Below are positions 27,300 through 36,365 of a stretch of DNA of 57,183 nt, piece after piece. A program made the position numbers and the translations under genes. A model generated the notes under the pieces. The model saw only the letters and a program-made list of their open reading frames with translations, had not been told where the DNA came from and did no database searches. How positions within the stretch are numbered: the stretch's first letter is position 1; every line of letters begins with the position of its first letter. The stretch is from contig CACGEC010000003.1 of assembly GCA_902572005.1 (NCBI GenBank), forward strand, positions 1 through 57,183. Reading direction: 5' to 3'. This DNA comes from an uncultured Pelagibacteraceae bacterium. Its GTDB lineage: Bacteria; Pseudomonadota; Alphaproteobacteria; Pelagibacterales; Pelagibacteraceae.

Positions 27300-28328
27300 C
27301 TAATTGTTTTTTCTTCCTCCAAAAACTGTATTAATTATTTTTGTTGGATTGATAGAACCTACGATCTTGTTGTTATTATCTATAACAGCTACTGATTTGT
27401 CTTGTGATAAAATTTTTTCAGCAACGTTTTCTATAGTTTCATCTTTTGAGACTTTTAAATCACTTAAATCTTTCGTATCAGATTTATCCATTACATCCTC
27501 AATCAATAAAACTTTTTCCCTAGGTACCTCTTCAGTAAATTTTCTTACATATTCTGTAGCTGGATTTAAAACAATATTCGCTGGTGTATCTAACTGCTCT
27601 ATGACACCATCTTTCATAATTGCAATACGGTCCGCAAGTTTTAAAGCTTCATCAAAATCGTGAGTTATAAACATAATTGTTTTTTGTAATTTTTCTTGGA
27701 GTCTTAAAAATTCATCTTGCATTTCTTTTCGAATTAAAGGATCTAAAGCAGAAAATGGTTCATCTAAAAACCATATATCTGGTTCAACAGCTAACGATCT
27801 TGCTATTCCTACTCTTTGTTGCTGTCCACCTGAAAGTTCTCTAGGAAAATAGTTTTCTCTTCCTTCAAGACCAACCAATTTAACCATGTCCATAGCCTTG
27901 CTAATACTGTCTTCAATTTCTATTCCTTTGATTTGGAGTGGAAAAGCAATATTTTCAACTACAGTTTTATGTGGCAGCAAAGCAAAACTTTGAAACACCA
28001 TTCCCATTTTATTTCTTCTAAGATCAATGAGTTCTTTGTTATTTAATTTTAATAAATCTTGACCTTCAATATAAATCTTTCCGCCTGTAGCATCTGTTAA
28101 TCTTGAAATACATCTTAGTAACGTTGATTTACCTGATCCAGATAAACCCATCACAACTAACATTTCTCCTTTCGAAACCTCAAATGATGCATTATTAACA
28201 CCTACAATACATCCATTTTCTTGAAAGGTTTTTGCATCAACATTCCCATTGGATTCTTGAAGCATTTTTTGAGCATTTGCTCCAAAAATTTTATAAACAT
28301 TCTCACATTTAATTACTGCGTCAGACAT
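27300..28328 (-). CDS. tmoW: TMAO/betaine ABC transporter ATP-binding protein
   Basis: A 342-residue ABC ATPase of the OpuAA/ProV family. Walker A is GLSGSGKST (about residue 71), the signature is LSGGQQQRVGIARSL (about 165), and Walker B is WFLDEPFSALD (about 188). The C-terminal 70 residues (IENVAEKILSQDKSVAVIDNNNKIVGSINPTKII) form a CBS-like domain; paired CBS domains in OpuA sense ionic strength, but here only one repeat is obvious. Its partner permease follows two bases downstream. Substrate as for tmoV. Confidence 0.9.
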   Translation of the reverse strand: MSDAVIKCENVYKIFGANAQKMLQESNGNVDAKTFQENGCIVGVNNASFEVSKGEMLVVMGLSGSGKSTLLRCISRLTDATGGKIYIEGQDLLKLNNKELIDLRRNKMGMVFQSFALLPHKTVVENIAFPLQIKGIEIEDSISKAMDMVKLVGLEGRENYFPRELSGGQQQRVGIARSLAVEPDIWFLDEPFSALDPLIRKEMQDEFLRLQEKLQKTIMFITHDFDEALKLADRIAIMKDGVIEQLDTPANIVLNPATEYVRKFTEEVPREKVLLIEDVMDKSDTKDLSDLKVSKDETIENVAEKILSQDKSVAVIDNNNKIVGSINPTKIINTVFGGRKNN

Positions 28329-28391
28329 AAATTTCGATAACGTTATATGATATTAAGTTAAAATTAAATCCATATAATTGTTTTTTTCTCC

Positions 28392-28943
28392 TTAAAAATT
28401 TTTAATAAAATAAACTCTTGTATCAATTCCTGTGCTTAAAAAACTCAATGCTTCGCCTCTAACAGTAATAGATTCATTTACTCCAACATTTTTCCCGCTA
28501 ACTGTGAAGCCTGCAAAACACTTGTTTTTTTCTTTATTCCACTCAACAAATGTATCGCTAATTTTATTTCCATTAATTGTATAAATTTCATGTGCTCTGA
28601 AATTTAAAAAATTTGCCCCCATTATTGCTCTTTGAGGAATAAGTTTTGTTGCTTTACAGACTTGTTCATATACTTCATCAGTTAATCTATAATGGTCAGT
28701 CCCATCAAAGGTTACTAATATTCCTGAAGGAAGCTTTGATATCAATTCACTTAATTTCTTCTCCTGAGCTATTCTTTCTTCCTCTAATTTCATTTTCTTA
28801 ACTAGTTCGTCACCTTCCCCAAACATAATATTTAAAATGAAGAAAGACGAAATTATAATTAGAATTAAAACTAACAAACCACCAGTTTGCTTTATAAACT
28901 CTGGTAATTCTTTTATCTTATCTAAATAATTTTCATTAAACAT
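28392..28943 (-). CDS. Membrane-anchored protein of unknown function
   Basis: A 183-residue protein from the ATG at 28941-28943, with one membrane helix (about residues 21-40, LLVLILIIISSFFIL), then a coiled-coil-like charged stretch (KKMKLEEERIAQEKKLSELI), and a soluble domain. The start shares a base with the stop of the MORN gene (TAATG), which is why I prefer it to the ATG nine codons earlier. I do not recognise the family. The soluble part contains two cysteines (VCKAT and KCFAGF). It lies between tmoW and tmoX but has no transporter features. Confidence 0.6.
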   Translation of the reverse strand: MFNENYLDKIKELPEFIKQTGGLLVLILIIISSFFILNIMFGEGDELVKKMKLEEERIAQEKKLSELISKLPSGILVTFDGTDHYRLTDEVYEQVCKATKLIPQRAIMGANFLNFRAHEIYTINGNKISDTFVEWNKEKNKCFAGFTVSGKNVGVNESITVRGEALSFLSTGIDTRVYFIKNF

Positions 28944-29320
28944 TACTTCTGCAACTTTCCATTTTTCCAAGTTCCTGATTTTTGTGTGCCGTCAGATGAA
29001 GTAAAAGTTCCTTTACCATTCATAAAACCTTTTGCCCATTCTCCATCATATGTTGATCCATCTGGAAAAGTTAAAGTCCCTTTGCCACTCCATTCACTAT
29101 TCTTAAACTCACCTTTATAAATATATCCATTAGGCCAAGTCTCAATTCCTTGACCATTTTTTTTTGTTTCTACCCACTCACCCTCGTAAGTAGTTTTATC
29201 TGTATAAACCCATTTACCATAACCATTTTCACAATTTCCTTCTTTGCATCCTGTACTTCGTGCTAACACAACTGAAGAAAATAATAAACTTATTATAAAA
29301 CTAATAAAAATTTTTTTCAT
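28943..29320 (-). CDS. Secreted MORN-repeat protein
   Basis: A 125-residue protein with a signal peptide (MKKIFISFIISLLFSSVVLA) and then four to five MORN repeats of the form YxGEWxxGxxxGxG: YEGEWVETKKNGQG, YKGEFKNSEWSGKG, YDGEWAKGFMNGKG and KSGTWKNGKLQK. MORN repeats form a rigid beta strip and are found in membrane-associated scaffold proteins. Two cysteines in GCKEGNCENG just after the signal peptide may form a disulfide in the periplasm. Overlap with the next gene suggests the two are cotranslated. Role unknown. Confidence 0.8.
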   Translation of the reverse strand: MKKIFISFIISLLFSSVVLARSTGCKEGNCENGYGKWVYTDKTTYEGEWVETKKNGQGIETWPNGYIYKGEFKNSEWSGKGTLTFPDGSTYDGEWAKGFMNGKGTFTSSDGTQKSGTWKNGKLQK

Positions 29321-29355
29321 TTTTTACATCTTACACAAATTGATAAAAAAAAAAA

Positions 29356-29814
29356 TCAGACTTTTTCCTTTTTGCTACAAGAATAAAAAGTAATATCCTT
29401 TTCAGAATTTTCACTTTTTATATTTCTAGTGATTTCATGAACCAATTCACCTGTTTTTCTATCAATAATACCCGACTCGGAATAATTAGAATCGTTATCA
29501 ATTCCCTTAAACAAAATTACATTTTTATTTACAACTTTAACACTTAGTCTTAAAGATTTTGATAGAAAAGATGATAAGCCATTAATATTAAGTATTTCAG
29601 GCTGCTCTGATTTAATTTCAAATTTATTTAAATCTTTTTCATTTAAATCTTTAGCTAAAAATACTTGATAATTATATTCTGAATTTTTTAATATTTTTTT
29701 TTCTAATTCGCATTTAAAACTTAAATCTAGATTTTCTTGAATATCTATATTTTTTGCTAGTAACTGATTAGAAAATAATAAACTAATTAATATAACTGGA
29801 TAATATTTGATCAT
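29356..29814 (-). CDS. Secreted protein of unknown function
   Basis: A 152-residue protein with a signal peptide (MIKYYPVILISLLFSNQLLA) when started at the ATG at 29812-29814. An earlier in-frame ATG at 29844 would place ten residues inside the tmoX terminator and is less likely. The mature protein is Lys/Asn-rich with one Cys near its start (FKCELE) and one near its end (FYSCSK). Segments such as SESGIIDRKTGELVHEITRN suggest a beta-rich fold. I cannot assign a family. The gene lies downstream of the tmoX terminator, so it has its own promoter. Confidence 0.6.
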   Translation of the reverse strand: MIKYYPVILISLLFSNQLLAKNIDIQENLDLSFKCELEKKILKNSEYNYQVFLAKDLNEKDLNKFEIKSEQPEILNINGLSSFLSKSLRLSVKVVNKNVILFKGIDNDSNYSESGIIDRKTGELVHEITRNIKSENSEKDITFYSCSKKEKV

Positions 29815-29830
29815 AAAATCTGAATTAAAA

Positions 29831-29865
29831 AAAATCCCCCCCAACTGTGTTGGGGGAGATTTTTA
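29831..29865 (-). terminator. Rho-independent terminator after tmoX
   Basis: On the minus strand CCCCCAAC pairs with GTTGGGGG across a three-base loop, followed by a run of T/A. It lies about twenty bases after the tmoX stop. It separates tmoX from the three following genes and from tmoWV, so the binding protein can be made in excess of the rest. Confidence 0.85.
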
Positions 29866-29884
29866 AATTTGGTTATTATTTACC

Positions 29885-30853
29885 TTATTTAGTAAATGGT
29901 TTCCAAACTGACTCATTATCAGCTAACCATTTTTTGGCAGCATCCTCGTGAGTCATTTTGTCAATATCAACTAAAGCAGCCATTGCTCCGATATGACTTG
30001 TAGTGAAAGACATTTTTTTGAAAGCTGCAGCTGCACCTGGATGAGTTTTTGGAAAATCCTCATGCACTGCTTTTTTCAAATAACCATCTGGAGATCCACA
30101 TTTTCCATCTCCACCATCTTCTGGTCTGCAACCCGCTGTATATGGAGGGAAGTCTATAAATGTAAAACCAGCACCATCTGTAAAGTTTGGTGTCCAGTTA
30201 AAAATAATAGTTCCTCTTCCTTCTTTCTCTGCTGCTGCTAATTCAGCCCAAAGTGCATCAGCACTTCCAGCGAATTTAACCATCCAAAGATCACCTAATC
30301 CTAAAGCATCTACTCTTTGAGGAATTAAGTCACCATGCCAAGTTTGTGGACCTTCTAACATTCGTCCTTTTCCACCTGAGTCAGGTGTTACAAAGTTTTT
30401 GGCACAGTCTGGATTCTTTAAAGCTGTCCAGTCCGGTAGACCTGGGCATAATCCTTTATCAGCAACCCAATTTGGATAACCCATATCCTCAAGTGTTCTT
30501 GCTTCATGATCACCCCAATCTAACAAACCACCTTTGTCCAAAGCAGTTGTGAATGATTTACCGAAAGCAGACTCCCATACTTCGTGAGAAATAGTTACAT
30601 CTCCAATTCGAATTGACTCGTAAACAGCTTGTGAGTCAGCATTAACATAACTCACATTGTTTCCCATACTTTCAAATATTCCACCAATAACGTAAGCCAT
30701 TACAATTTGACTTGACCAGTTATGTGTTGGAATTACTATTGGTTGGCTGCTATCGCCTGATTTTTTAGCAGTTTTGTCTCCTCCACCCATGAAGAAAACA
30801 AGACCCGCAATAACAACAATCGCACCGATTAATAACGGTAATTTGTTTTTCAT
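29885..30853 (-). CDS. tmoX: TMAO-binding periplasmic protein
   Basis: A 322-residue substrate-binding protein of the OpuAC/glycine-betaine type. The N-terminus (MKNKLPLLIGAIVVIAGLVFF) is a signal anchor or signal peptide. The mature domain starts PIVIPTHNWSSQIVMAYVIGGI. Aromatic cage candidates include Trp in THNWSS, HEVWESAFG, NWVADKG and PQTWHGD, and Trp in FNWTPN; tryptophan boxes bind quaternary amines in this family. The segment CRPEDGGDGKCGSP probably forms a disulfide or metal loop. Strong ribosome site AGGAGG. Divergent from tdm. Family assignment firm, TMAO specificity inferred from neighbours. Confidence 0.85.
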   Translation of the reverse strand: MKNKLPLLIGAIVVIAGLVFFMGGGDKTAKKSGDSSQPIVIPTHNWSSQIVMAYVIGGIFESMGNNVSYVNADSQAVYESIRIGDVTISHEVWESAFGKSFTTALDKGGLLDWGDHEARTLEDMGYPNWVADKGLCPGLPDWTALKNPDCAKNFVTPDSGGKGRMLEGPQTWHGDLIPQRVDALGLGDLWMVKFAGSADALWAELAAAEKEGRGTIIFNWTPNFTDGAGFTFIDFPPYTAGCRPEDGGDGKCGSPDGYLKKAVHEDFPKTHPGAAAAFKKMSFTTSHIGAMAALVDIDKMTHEDAAKKWLADNESVWKPFTK

Positions 30854-30868
30854 TTTTTCTCCTCCTAG

Positions 30869-30889
30869 TACTATTTAATATAAATAGTA
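30869..30889. promoter_or_regulatory. Perfect 9+3+9 palindrome, candidate operator
   Basis: TACTATTTA and TAAATAGTA flank an ATA centre in the 101-base spacer between tmoX and tdm. It overlaps the -10 and start region of the predicted tmoX promoter, where repressors commonly act. A MarR-like gene follows tdm, and MarR proteins typically bind palindromes of this size. Binding is inferred, the symmetry is visible. Confidence 0.6.
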
Positions 30890-30914
30890 TGAGCTTTACT
30901 TAATGGATAGTCAA
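30886..30914 (-). promoter_or_regulatory. Predicted sigma-70 promoter of tmoX
   Basis: TTGACT (30909-30914) and CATACT (30886-30891) are separated by 17 bases on the minus strand. The start would fall near 30879, inside the palindrome. Both boxes match the consensus at most positions; spacing is optimal. Confidence 0.6.
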
Positions 30915-30954
30915 CAGATAGATATTTATATATTATAAGAATAAATTTTAAAAA

Positions 30955-33294
30955 ATGGCGCTAACTACATTAGATATTAAAGAGCCGGGATTAAATGTCC
31001 TACCACCTGGGGTTGAAAGATACGTTGTTGAAGGAGGTGGATTAACTGGAATTCAAATTTTACCTGATGACGAAATAAAAATTATCAATAACGAGGGTAA
31101 TCAAATTTGTGAGGTTTCAGTGTTTAACAAAGATGGTAAATCGGAACTTGCAATTTTAAGTTTAAAAGAAATTAAAGATAATTCAGAAATAAAAAAAATT
31201 CTTCTTAAGAAAGATGAAACATCTTTGCAAGCTTTACTTCAATTAAAAAAAAGAAAATTAAATATAGAAAAGTCAAAGTCTTCAGTTATTTTTGATAAAG
31301 ATACTAAAGCTGGTGAAAGTATTAAATTAAAATCTAAAGATAAATGCTACTGTATTTTTGCGGCCCCTGGAAACCAAATGATGGTTCATGAGCAAAATCC
31401 TTCAACAGAACTAACTATAATGGTTTCAAGAGCAGAAGTAAAAAAGGAAAAAGAATTTTCCATAATTCCTGATCCTGTATACGATCCATCTGAGGAGAGA
31501 AATATTGCTAGGACTACCTCAATTGGTTATCAAGTTAAAGAAGGAGATTATATTCAAATAATTACACCAACGGGCAGACAGTGCTCTGATTTTGTAGCAT
31601 ACGATACAGCAAAATTAGATAAGGGAAAAGAAAATGGTCTTGATTGGCAAACTACAAGAACTTTTATGGGTCATACTTTTCCTGGACCTGGTCTATTTTC
31701 AAAATTTTATGATGTAGACCATGAACCATTGGTTGAAGTTGTAAGGGATACAGTTGGGATACATGATACATTTAATCTTGCGTGTACTTCAAAATATTAT
31801 GAGGATGCCGGATACTTTGGTCATGTCAATTGCTCAGATAATTTAAACGAGGCAATGGAAAAATTTGGAGTTCAAAAGAAAAAAGGTTGGCATGCAATAA
31901 ATTTATTTTTTAATACTTCAGCAGGAGGACAAAATTCAGTTTTGTCAGACGAGTCTTTCGCCAGACCTGGGGATTATGTTATTTTAAGAGCTTTAAAAGA
32001 CTTAACTTGTGGAACTACAGCTTGCCCAAGCGATATTGATAGCTGTAATGGATGGAATCCGACCGATATATTTGTTAGAACTTATGACAAAAAAAAAGAA
32101 TTTACAAAATCTTTTGCTTTTAGAATGAAAACAGACTCTGAAAAAAAACTTACCAGAAATACTGGTTTTTATGAAAGAACAAAAAAATTAACAAGAAATT
32201 TTGTTGATGCTAGAGGTTTTTGGTTGCCAAATGATTTTACAAAACATGGTGTCATAAATGAATATACAGCCTGTAGAGAAAAGGCTGTTGTAATTGATTT
32301 ATCCTCGTTAAGAAAATTTGAAATTTTAGGACCAGATGCTGAAGAGTTAATGAATTACACTCTTACAAGAAATATTAAAAAACTTTCTGTTGGACAAATT
32401 GTGTATTCAGCAATGTGTTATGAAAATGGCACAATGTTTGATGATGGTACGCTTTTAAGATTAAGTGAAACAGGTTTTAGATGGGTTTGTGGAGATGAGT
32501 ATGCGGGAGAATGGTTAAAAGAACAAGCTAAGAAAAAAAATTTTAAAGTCCTAATCAAAAATTCAACTGATCAAATAAATAATATTTCTGTTCAAGGTCC
32601 TAATAGCAGAAAAATTTTAGAAAAAATAATCTTTACCCCACCAACTCAGCCCACAGTTTCTGAGCTTCAATGGTTTAGATTTACAATTTGTAGGTTAGAG
32701 GAATTAAATGGAATTCCATTAATTGTTTCAAGAACTGGTTATACAGGAGAGCTAGGTTATGAGGTTTGGTGCCACCCAGATCATGCTCCACAAGTTTGGG
32801 ATAAGGTGATGGAGGCTGGAAAAGAAGATGGTTTAATACCTGCAGGTTTTGGTGCTTTGGATTTATTAAGAATTGAAGCGGGTTTAGTTTTATTCGGTAA
32901 TGAGTTTGATGGACAACAAGACCCTTTTGAAGCTGGAATTGGTTTTGCTGTTCCACTTAAAACAAAAACTGATGATTTTATAGGTAAAGAAAATTTAATT
33001 AAAAGAAAAGAAAATCCACAAAAAAAACTAGTGGGTCTTGAACTTATAGGTAAAGAAAAAGCAAATCATGGAGATTGTGTTCATATAGGAAGGGCTCAAG
33101 TAGGTATAATAACAAGCGCATGCTTATCTCCTACTTTAGGAAAAAATATCGCTTTATGTAGAATTGATGTTGGTCATTCAGAAATTGGTAATGAAGTTGA
33201 AATTGGAAAGATAGATGGACATCAAAAAAGAATACCTGCCAAAATAGTCGGTTTTCCTCACTATGATCCTCAAAAAACTAAAGTAAGATCTTAA
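30955..33294 (+). CDS. tdm: TMAO demethylase
   Basis: A 779-residue two-domain enzyme that converts TMAO to dimethylamine and formaldehyde. The N-terminal DUF1989 domain (about 180-390) carries the zinc cysteines: C277, C293 and C357. Their spacing of 16 and 64 residues is identical to C263, C279 and C343 of the characterised Methylocella enzyme. Further motifs are TPTGRQCSDFVAYD and TCGTTACPSDIDSCNGWNPTD. The C-terminal GcvT domain (about 400-779) binds THF and can trap the formaldehyde. Divergent from tmoX; the MarR-like gene starts on the next base after the stop. Confidence 0.95.
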   Translation: MALTTLDIKEPGLNVLPPGVERYVVEGGGLTGIQILPDDEIKIINNEGNQICEVSVFNKDGKSELAILSLKEIKDNSEIKKILLKKDETSLQALLQLKKRKLNIEKSKSSVIFDKDTKAGESIKLKSKDKCYCIFAAPGNQMMVHEQNPSTELTIMVSRAEVKKEKEFSIIPDPVYDPSEERNIARTTSIGYQVKEGDYIQIITPTGRQCSDFVAYDTAKLDKGKENGLDWQTTRTFMGHTFPGPGLFSKFYDVDHEPLVEVVRDTVGIHDTFNLACTSKYYEDAGYFGHVNCSDNLNEAMEKFGVQKKKGWHAINLFFNTSAGGQNSVLSDESFARPGDYVILRALKDLTCGTTACPSDIDSCNGWNPTDIFVRTYDKKKEFTKSFAFRMKTDSEKKLTRNTGFYERTKKLTRNFVDARGFWLPNDFTKHGVINEYTACREKAVVIDLSSLRKFEILGPDAEELMNYTLTRNIKKLSVGQIVYSAMCYENGTMFDDGTLLRLSETGFRWVCGDEYAGEWLKEQAKKKNFKVLIKNSTDQINNISVQGPNSRKILEKIIFTPPTQPTVSELQWFRFTICRLEELNGIPLIVSRTGYTGELGYEVWCHPDHAPQVWDKVMEAGKEDGLIPAGFGALDLLRIEAGLVLFGNEFDGQQDPFEAGIGFAVPLKTKTDDFIGKENLIKRKENPQKKLVGLELIGKEKANHGDCVHIGRAQVGIITSACLSPTLGKNIALCRIDVGHSEIGNEVEIGKIDGHQKRIPAKIVGFPHYDPQKTKVRS

Positions 33295-33642
33295 ATGAAA
33301 ACAACTAAAGAATTGCTAAATTTTTGGGAAGATCAAATGAAACTATCTCATACATCTAGCAATTATTTTTTTCGTAAATCTCCTTCACATTATCACATGA
33401 TGCTTCTTGTGATGAACGCATATAAATCTGATGAAAATTTGACTGTTGAAGAGCTCAAGACAAAACTATTTAAAACCTCTCGACCAAAATCTGCTCTTAT
33501 GATTAATGAAGCATGTGAAAAAGGTTTTTTTATATTAGAAAAAACATCAAACGATCAAAGGAAAAAATTTATAAAACCAACTGGAAGTTTTATGAAAGAA
33601 TTTGAGGATTATTTAAAGAGATTAAGAGAAATTTCAATTTAA
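33295..33642 (+). CDS. MarR-like winged-helix regulator
   Basis: A 115-residue protein starting at the base after the tdm stop. The helical arrangement fits a small winged helix of the MarR type: a dimerisation helix, then LTVEELKTKLFKTSRPKSALMINEACEKGF as helix-turn-helix, then a wing with a conserved-looking Asp-x-Arg turn (SNDQRKKF). It is shorter than most MarR proteins (about 140 residues). Position in the tdm transcript, beside a palindrome at the tmoX promoter, suggests that it senses an amine and controls the TMAO genes. Family call moderate, ligand unknown. Confidence 0.6.
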   Translation: MKTTKELLNFWEDQMKLSHTSSNYFFRKSPSHYHMMLLVMNAYKSDENLTVEELKTKLFKTSRPKSALMINEACEKGFFILEKTSNDQRKKFIKPTGSFMKEFEDYLKRLREISI

Positions 33643-36329
33643 CCAGTATTTTTCATAGCAGCTGATATTCCTGCGATTGAAGTCATCATTGCGTCGTTGA
33701 GGTATTTTTTTTCGTCATTTCCTAATTTTTTTTTCGACATTTTATTCATTACAACTGCTTGAAGAATATTTAGAACCTCAGAATAAATATTTCTTACTAA
33801 AACTGTAGTTCTAAATTTTTTTCTCTGATTTAGTATGTCTATTGGAGTTATATATTTATTTAACCTTTTAATTATATCAAATTCAGATCTTAGTTTATCA
33901 CCTACTTCTTTTAATTTTTTATCAGCAAGATTATTTTCATAAACCTCTGATATTTCTGGATCTACTTTGGAGATTACCATATCCAATATATCCATCGTAG
34001 AATTAAAGAATGGCCAATTTTTTTCCATGTCTATAAGTATTTTTTTATATTTTTTAACAGATGAATATTTTAAAGCGTCACCAGTACCCAACCATGCAGG
34101 AAGCATTAATCTTATTTGTGTCCAAGCAAAAACCCAAGGTATAGCTCTTAAACTTTGAATATTATCTACATTTTTTCTTTTAGAAGGTCTCGATCCAATA
34201 GATAGTTTTCCGAGAGCAAGGTGTGGGGTTACTGTCTTAAAATATCTTATGAAATCTGAATTTTCATTGATATTTTTTCTATAAGCTTCAGTAGAGATTT
34301 CCGTCATTTTTTCAATTAAGTTTCTCCAATTATCTTTAGGTGCTGGTGGTGGATTCAATGTTGCTTGCATAACAGATCCTATATAGCTACACAGATTATA
34401 TTTTGCTAAAGGCTCATAGCCGTATTTCTGTTGTATCATTTCACCCTGATCAGTAATTCTAATACGTCCATAGACAGATTTTGGTGGTTGAGATCTCATA
34501 GTAGCTTGAATTGGTCCCCCGCCTCGTCCTGCCGAACCTCCTCTTCCATGAAAAAAAGTGAGTTGAATTTTATATTTTTTTGCAATTTCTAAAACTTCTT
34601 CTTGAAGTTTATATTGATGCCAACTAGCAGATAATTTTCCAGCGTCTTTGCTAGAGTCTGAATAACCGATCATAATTTCTTGTTTATTTTTGATAAGTTT
34701 TCTATACCAGCCTAAAGAAAAAAGTTTTTTCATAATTGACTTTGCATTTTTTAAATCCTGCAAAGTTTCAAAAAGTGGTACTACTCTAAGCTTATTTTTG
34801 ATATCAGCTTCTTTTTGCATCAAATAAACTGCTAATATATCTGATGCAGCTGATGTCATTGAAATTACGTACGCACCTAAACATTCTGTTGGTTCATTAG
34901 CCAAAATTTTAAAAGTTGACCAAACTTCTTTATTTTCTTTATTTTTAAAATTAAAATTTTTAAAACTTCTTTTATTTTTATTCATAGAGTTGGACAAATA
35001 ACTAATTTTTTTATTCTCATCCCATTTGAGATAATTAGATTTATGATTTCTTTTTATGTATTCAGCCAACAATTGTGAGTGTCTAGAAGATTCTTGTCTT
35101 ACATCAATTTTAGCAAGGTTTATTCCAAAACATTTAGCCCTTCTCATAAGATCTAATAATTCACCGCTGGCAATATTTTCACTTTGATTTTGCTCTAAGG
35201 ACTCACGAACAACTCTTAGTGGTTTTAAAATTTCTTCTTTTGAAGCTAAGAGTTTTTTTTGATTTAAAGGTTTGTTTGCAACTAAATGTCTCTCAATAAG
35301 TCTGTGTGTTTTTCTTATTTTGTCTCTCAACGGTCTTAAAAAAACTCTATAAGGTTCATAAGTTTTACCAGTCTTTTTTAAAATTTTTTTTGAACATTTT
35401 TCCATCGAAAGACCTCTAATTAATTTTGTTAATTCTTTCTCATATAGTTTGGCTGCTTCCCACCTAGACAATAAAATTACTTCCTTAGTGACTGTTGATG
35501 TAACGTTTGGGTTTCCGTCTCTATCACCTCCCATCCAAGAACCAAATTCAATTGGATTAAAATTTTTAGGCAAACTTTTGCCCATGTGCTTAACAAATAT
35601 AGCATTCAACCTTCTATAAACTTTTGGAATAGTTTCCCATAAACTATCTTCAATAACAGCCAATCCCCATCTTGCCTCTTCAACTGGAGTTGGTTTAAAT
35701 CTTTTTAAGTCATCCGTATTCCATATAATGGTAAATTCATCATAAAGTTTTTTATCTAAAATTTTTAATCTAGACGGTTTATTCTTTAAAAGATCTCTTT
35801 GATCCATTATTTCTGTTATTTTGTGATATTTTTGAATTAAGGTTCTTCTTTTCACCTCTGTAGGATGAGCAGTAAGAACTATTCCTATATGAAGATTTTT
35901 TGCAATATCATATATTTTTTGAGGTTTTATTTTTTTATTTTTAAAAAGACTTTCAAAAATTTCTTCAATGAAAATATTCTTATGTTTGTCTTTCAAATTA
36001 GAGTTTTCGAACTCATCTAATTTTCTAGAAGCATCTATTGACTCAGTCAGATTAATAAAATTCATAAAGTGTGTGAACGCTCTGGCTAATTTAAATATCT
36101 TGATAGGCTTTAGTCTCTGAATTTCTGAAGTAATTTTCTTAAATCTATTTTTATTATTTTTGTTTCTAGTATTTGCTTTAGAAAGCAATCTTATTTTTTC
36201 AACCAAATTAAAAAAGCTTTCGCCTTCTTGCTTCTTTATCACTCTTCCTAAAATATTTCCTAAATACCTAACATCATCCCGCAGGGATTTTGTTGGTATA
36301 CTCTCATAATAAAGATCTCTTTTTAACAT
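33639..36329 (-). CDS. ppc: Phosphoenolpyruvate carboxylase
   Basis: An 896-residue PEP carboxylase that makes oxaloacetate from PEP and bicarbonate. Active-site motifs are intact: LTAHPTEVKRRT (catalytic His, about residue 153), GSWMGGDRDGNP, MIGYSDSSKDAGKLSASW, and FHGRGGSAGRGGGP. The length matches bacterial enzymes. It is the last gene of a minus-strand unit mcl-mtkA-mtkB-ppc, the C4-making and splitting half of the serine cycle as in Methylobacterium. This arrangement suggests a role in one-carbon assimilation and not just anaplerosis. The 3' end overlaps the MarR-like gene by four bases. Confidence 0.96.
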   Translation of the reverse strand: MLKRDLYYESIPTKSLRDDVRYLGNILGRVIKKQEGESFFNLVEKIRLLSKANTRNKNNKNRFKKITSEIQRLKPIKIFKLARAFTHFMNFINLTESIDASRKLDEFENSNLKDKHKNIFIEEIFESLFKNKKIKPQKIYDIAKNLHIGIVLTAHPTEVKRRTLIQKYHKITEIMDQRDLLKNKPSRLKILDKKLYDEFTIIWNTDDLKRFKPTPVEEARWGLAVIEDSLWETIPKVYRRLNAIFVKHMGKSLPKNFNPIEFGSWMGGDRDGNPNVTSTVTKEVILLSRWEAAKLYEKELTKLIRGLSMEKCSKKILKKTGKTYEPYRVFLRPLRDKIRKTHRLIERHLVANKPLNQKKLLASKEEILKPLRVVRESLEQNQSENIASGELLDLMRRAKCFGINLAKIDVRQESSRHSQLLAEYIKRNHKSNYLKWDENKKISYLSNSMNKNKRSFKNFNFKNKENKEVWSTFKILANEPTECLGAYVISMTSAASDILAVYLMQKEADIKNKLRVVPLFETLQDLKNAKSIMKKLFSLGWYRKLIKNKQEIMIGYSDSSKDAGKLSASWHQYKLQEEVLEIAKKYKIQLTFFHGRGGSAGRGGGPIQATMRSQPPKSVYGRIRITDQGEMIQQKYGYEPLAKYNLCSYIGSVMQATLNPPPAPKDNWRNLIEKMTEISTEAYRKNINENSDFIRYFKTVTPHLALGKLSIGSRPSKRKNVDNIQSLRAIPWVFAWTQIRLMLPAWLGTGDALKYSSVKKYKKILIDMEKNWPFFNSTMDILDMVISKVDPEISEVYENNLADKKLKEVGDKLRSEFDIIKRLNKYITPIDILNQRKKFRTTVLVRNIYSEVLNILQAVVMNKMSKKKLGNDEKKYLNDAMMTSIAGISAAMKNTG

Positions 36330-36365
36330 TCAAAATTTCCTTTGAATCTCAGAATATCTATTTTC

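Noticed and set aside
28337..28346. ATAACGTTAT palindrome upstream of tmoW
   Set aside because: Only ten bases and expected by chance in such AT-rich DNA; no other evidence.
32681..32956. Minus-strand frame inside tdm
   Set aside because: Shadow of the GcvT domain; composition is Leu/His/Gln-rich and unlike a protein.
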